NCBI RefSeq assembly: GCF_038069945.1
Contig: NZ_JBBPEV010000001.1
Span: 62,001 to 126,000 of the forward strand
DNA from: Aquabacterium sp. A3
GTDB lineage: Bacteria > Pseudomonadota > Gammaproteobacteria > Burkholderiales > Burkholderiaceae_C
Direction of reading: 5' to 3'
DNA: 64,000 nucleotides
The notes beneath the pieces are model-generated. The model was not told where the DNA came from. It worked only from the letters and a program-made list of their open reading frames with translations, and made no database searches. Every line of letters begins with the position of its first letter. Position 1 is the stretch's first letter. Positions 63,234 through 64,000 of this stretch are shown one piece after another. The position numbers and the translations under genes were made by a program.

Positions 63234-64000
63234 ATGCCTACGATTGAACTGACCGTCCCGGACATCGGGGACGTGAGTGATGCAGCGGTCATCGAACTGC
63301 TGGTCAAGCCCGGCGACACCGTGCGCGCCGAACAAAGCCTCATCACCATCGAGTCGGACAAGGCCTCGATGGAGGTGCCTTCTTCCCAGTCCGGCGTGCT
63401 CAAGGAGTTGCGCCTGAAGCTGGGTGACAAGGTCAGCCAGGGCTCGGTGATCGGGGTGCTGGAGGTGTCTGAAGGCGGCACATCTGCCGCTGTACCTGCG
63501 ACTGCGTCAGCACCAGCACCAGCACCTGCGCACACAGCAGCGCCTGCACCTGCGCCCGTCGCTGCATCTGTGGCGGCACCCGCACCCCTGGTCGACACGA
63601 CGCCGCGCACCAGCCCCACCGCGGCCCTGCCGCCTGCCGAGCCCCCAGCCAACGGGCAGGTGGCCCACGCTTCGCCCTCGGTGCGGCGTTTTGCACGCGA
63701 ATTGGGTGTCGACGTGGCCAAGGTGCCGGGTACCGGCCCCAAGGGACGCATCACCCACACCGATGTGCAGAACTTCGTCAAGGGCGTGATCGCGCAGGTG
63801 ACTTCCGGTGCCTCGCCCGCTGCGTCTGGCGGTGCTGGCAGCGCCGACCTGGGCGGCATGACCTTGCTGCCCTGGCCCTCGATCGACTTCACGAAGTTCG
63901 GCGCAGTAGAGCGCCAGCCACTGTCGCGCATCAAGAAAATCTCGGGCGCGAACCTGCACCGTAACTGGGTGCGCATCCCGCACGTCACCAACAACGAAGA
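63234..64000 (+). CDS. aceF: dihydrolipoyl acetyltransferase (pyruvate dehydrogenase E2), 5' part
   Basis: The first 255 codons of E2; the gene runs off the right edge. One lipoyl domain is present with K43 ([11 protein letters not shown]), then a long Ala/Pro linker (about 80-130), then a peripheral subunit-binding domain ([18 protein letters not shown]...[11 protein letters not shown]), a second linker, and the start of the catalytic domain ([24 protein letters not shown]). A single lipoyl domain contrasts with three in E. coli AceF. CGGAG lies upstream of the ATG. It is in the same operon as aceE. Confidence 0.95.
   Translation, partial: MPTIELTVPDIGDVSDAAVIELLVKPGDTVRAEQSLITIESDKASMEVPSSQSGVLKELRLKLGDKVSQGSVIGVLEVSEGGTSAAVPATASAPAPAPAHTAAPAPAPVAASVAAPAPLVDTTPRTSPTAALPPAEPPANGQVAHASPSVRRFARELGVDVAKVPGTGPKGRITHTDVQNFVKGVIAQVTSGASPAASGGAGSADLGGMTLLPWPSIDFTKFGAVERQPLSRIKKISGANLHRNWVRIPHVTNNE

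Noticed and set aside
61898..63994. 698-codon open frame antisense to aceE/aceF
   Set aside because: It crosses the aceE-aceF junction and is low complexity (Ala/Gly runs opposite the Ala/Pro linker of AceF).

Overview
The window is about 64 kb of GC-rich (roughly 60-65 %, by eye), densely coded bacterial chromosome. Gene content and order point to a betaproteobacterium of the order Burkholderiales (Comamonadaceae / Aquabacterium-like): exbB-exbD-lpxK-trm112-kdsB-adk in a row, an RpoD with a long Ala/Lys-rich N-terminus, an electron-transfer-flavoprotein ubiquinone oxidoreductase, a succinyl-CoA:3-ketoacid CoA-transferase pair, and sucA-sucB-lpdA plus aceE-aceF. Species cannot be named from the sequence. 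I see no rRNA, tRNA, insertion sequence, prophage or CRISPR array; the region reads as core chromosome with a few accessory genes.

Layout. 1-2500: a stress locus in which an ECF sigma factor of the SigF type, its NrsF/DUF1109-like membrane anti-sigma factor (cut by the left edge) and a DoxX protein face an exported thioredoxin plus a CcdA-like transporter; both sides of the divergent gap carry the same ECF-type promoter. 2500-10370: small membrane proteins, tadA, an RNase H-like gene, ETF-QO, an SDR oxidoreductase, a MbcA/Xre-RES toxin-antitoxin pair, a thioesterase and scoAB. 10438-17277: rmuC, hemH, a 1083-residue hybrid histidine kinase and an adenylyl cyclase-FHA protein. 17407-25979 (minus strand): rpoD, dnaG, adk, kdsB, a Trm112-like gene, lpxK, exbD, exbB, i.e. 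macromolecular synthesis plus LPS synthesis and envelope energisation. 26336-36753: xseA, sodB, the 2-oxoglutarate dehydrogenase cluster with a PspC-like gene inside it, zapE and a PP2C phosphatase. 36856-44751: a DUF465 gene, glnD, map, purL. 44798-53295: a Ca2+/Na+ exchanger, a methyltransferase coupled to an unusual propeller/PH membrane protein, a DUF2322 gene, an LpxH-like phosphoesterase, rlhA, a DUF1624 membrane protein and rpiA. 53314-64000: an exported glutaredoxin-like protein, prlC, folD, and a two-component system divergent from aceE-aceF, which runs off the right edge.

How the parts work together. Central carbon metabolism dominates the positive strand (2-oxoglutarate and pyruvate dehydrogenase complexes, CoA-transferase, purine synthesis, rpiA). 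Sensing genes sit beside metabolic ones: a hybrid kinase overlaps hemH by 4 nt, and a FixL/FixJ-like pair faces aceE. The most informative non-coding signals are the twin GTAACC-N16-CGAA/CGTA promoters (1217-1299), a promoter/operator that predicts a leaderless toxin-antitoxin mRNA (7358-7392), a good sigma-70 promoter for rpoD (19762-19790), and several clear intrinsic terminators. No wholly new multi-gene system is proven here. The best candidates for undescribed biology are the ECF thiol/DoxX regulon and the propeller-membrane-PH protein with its coupled methyltransferase.
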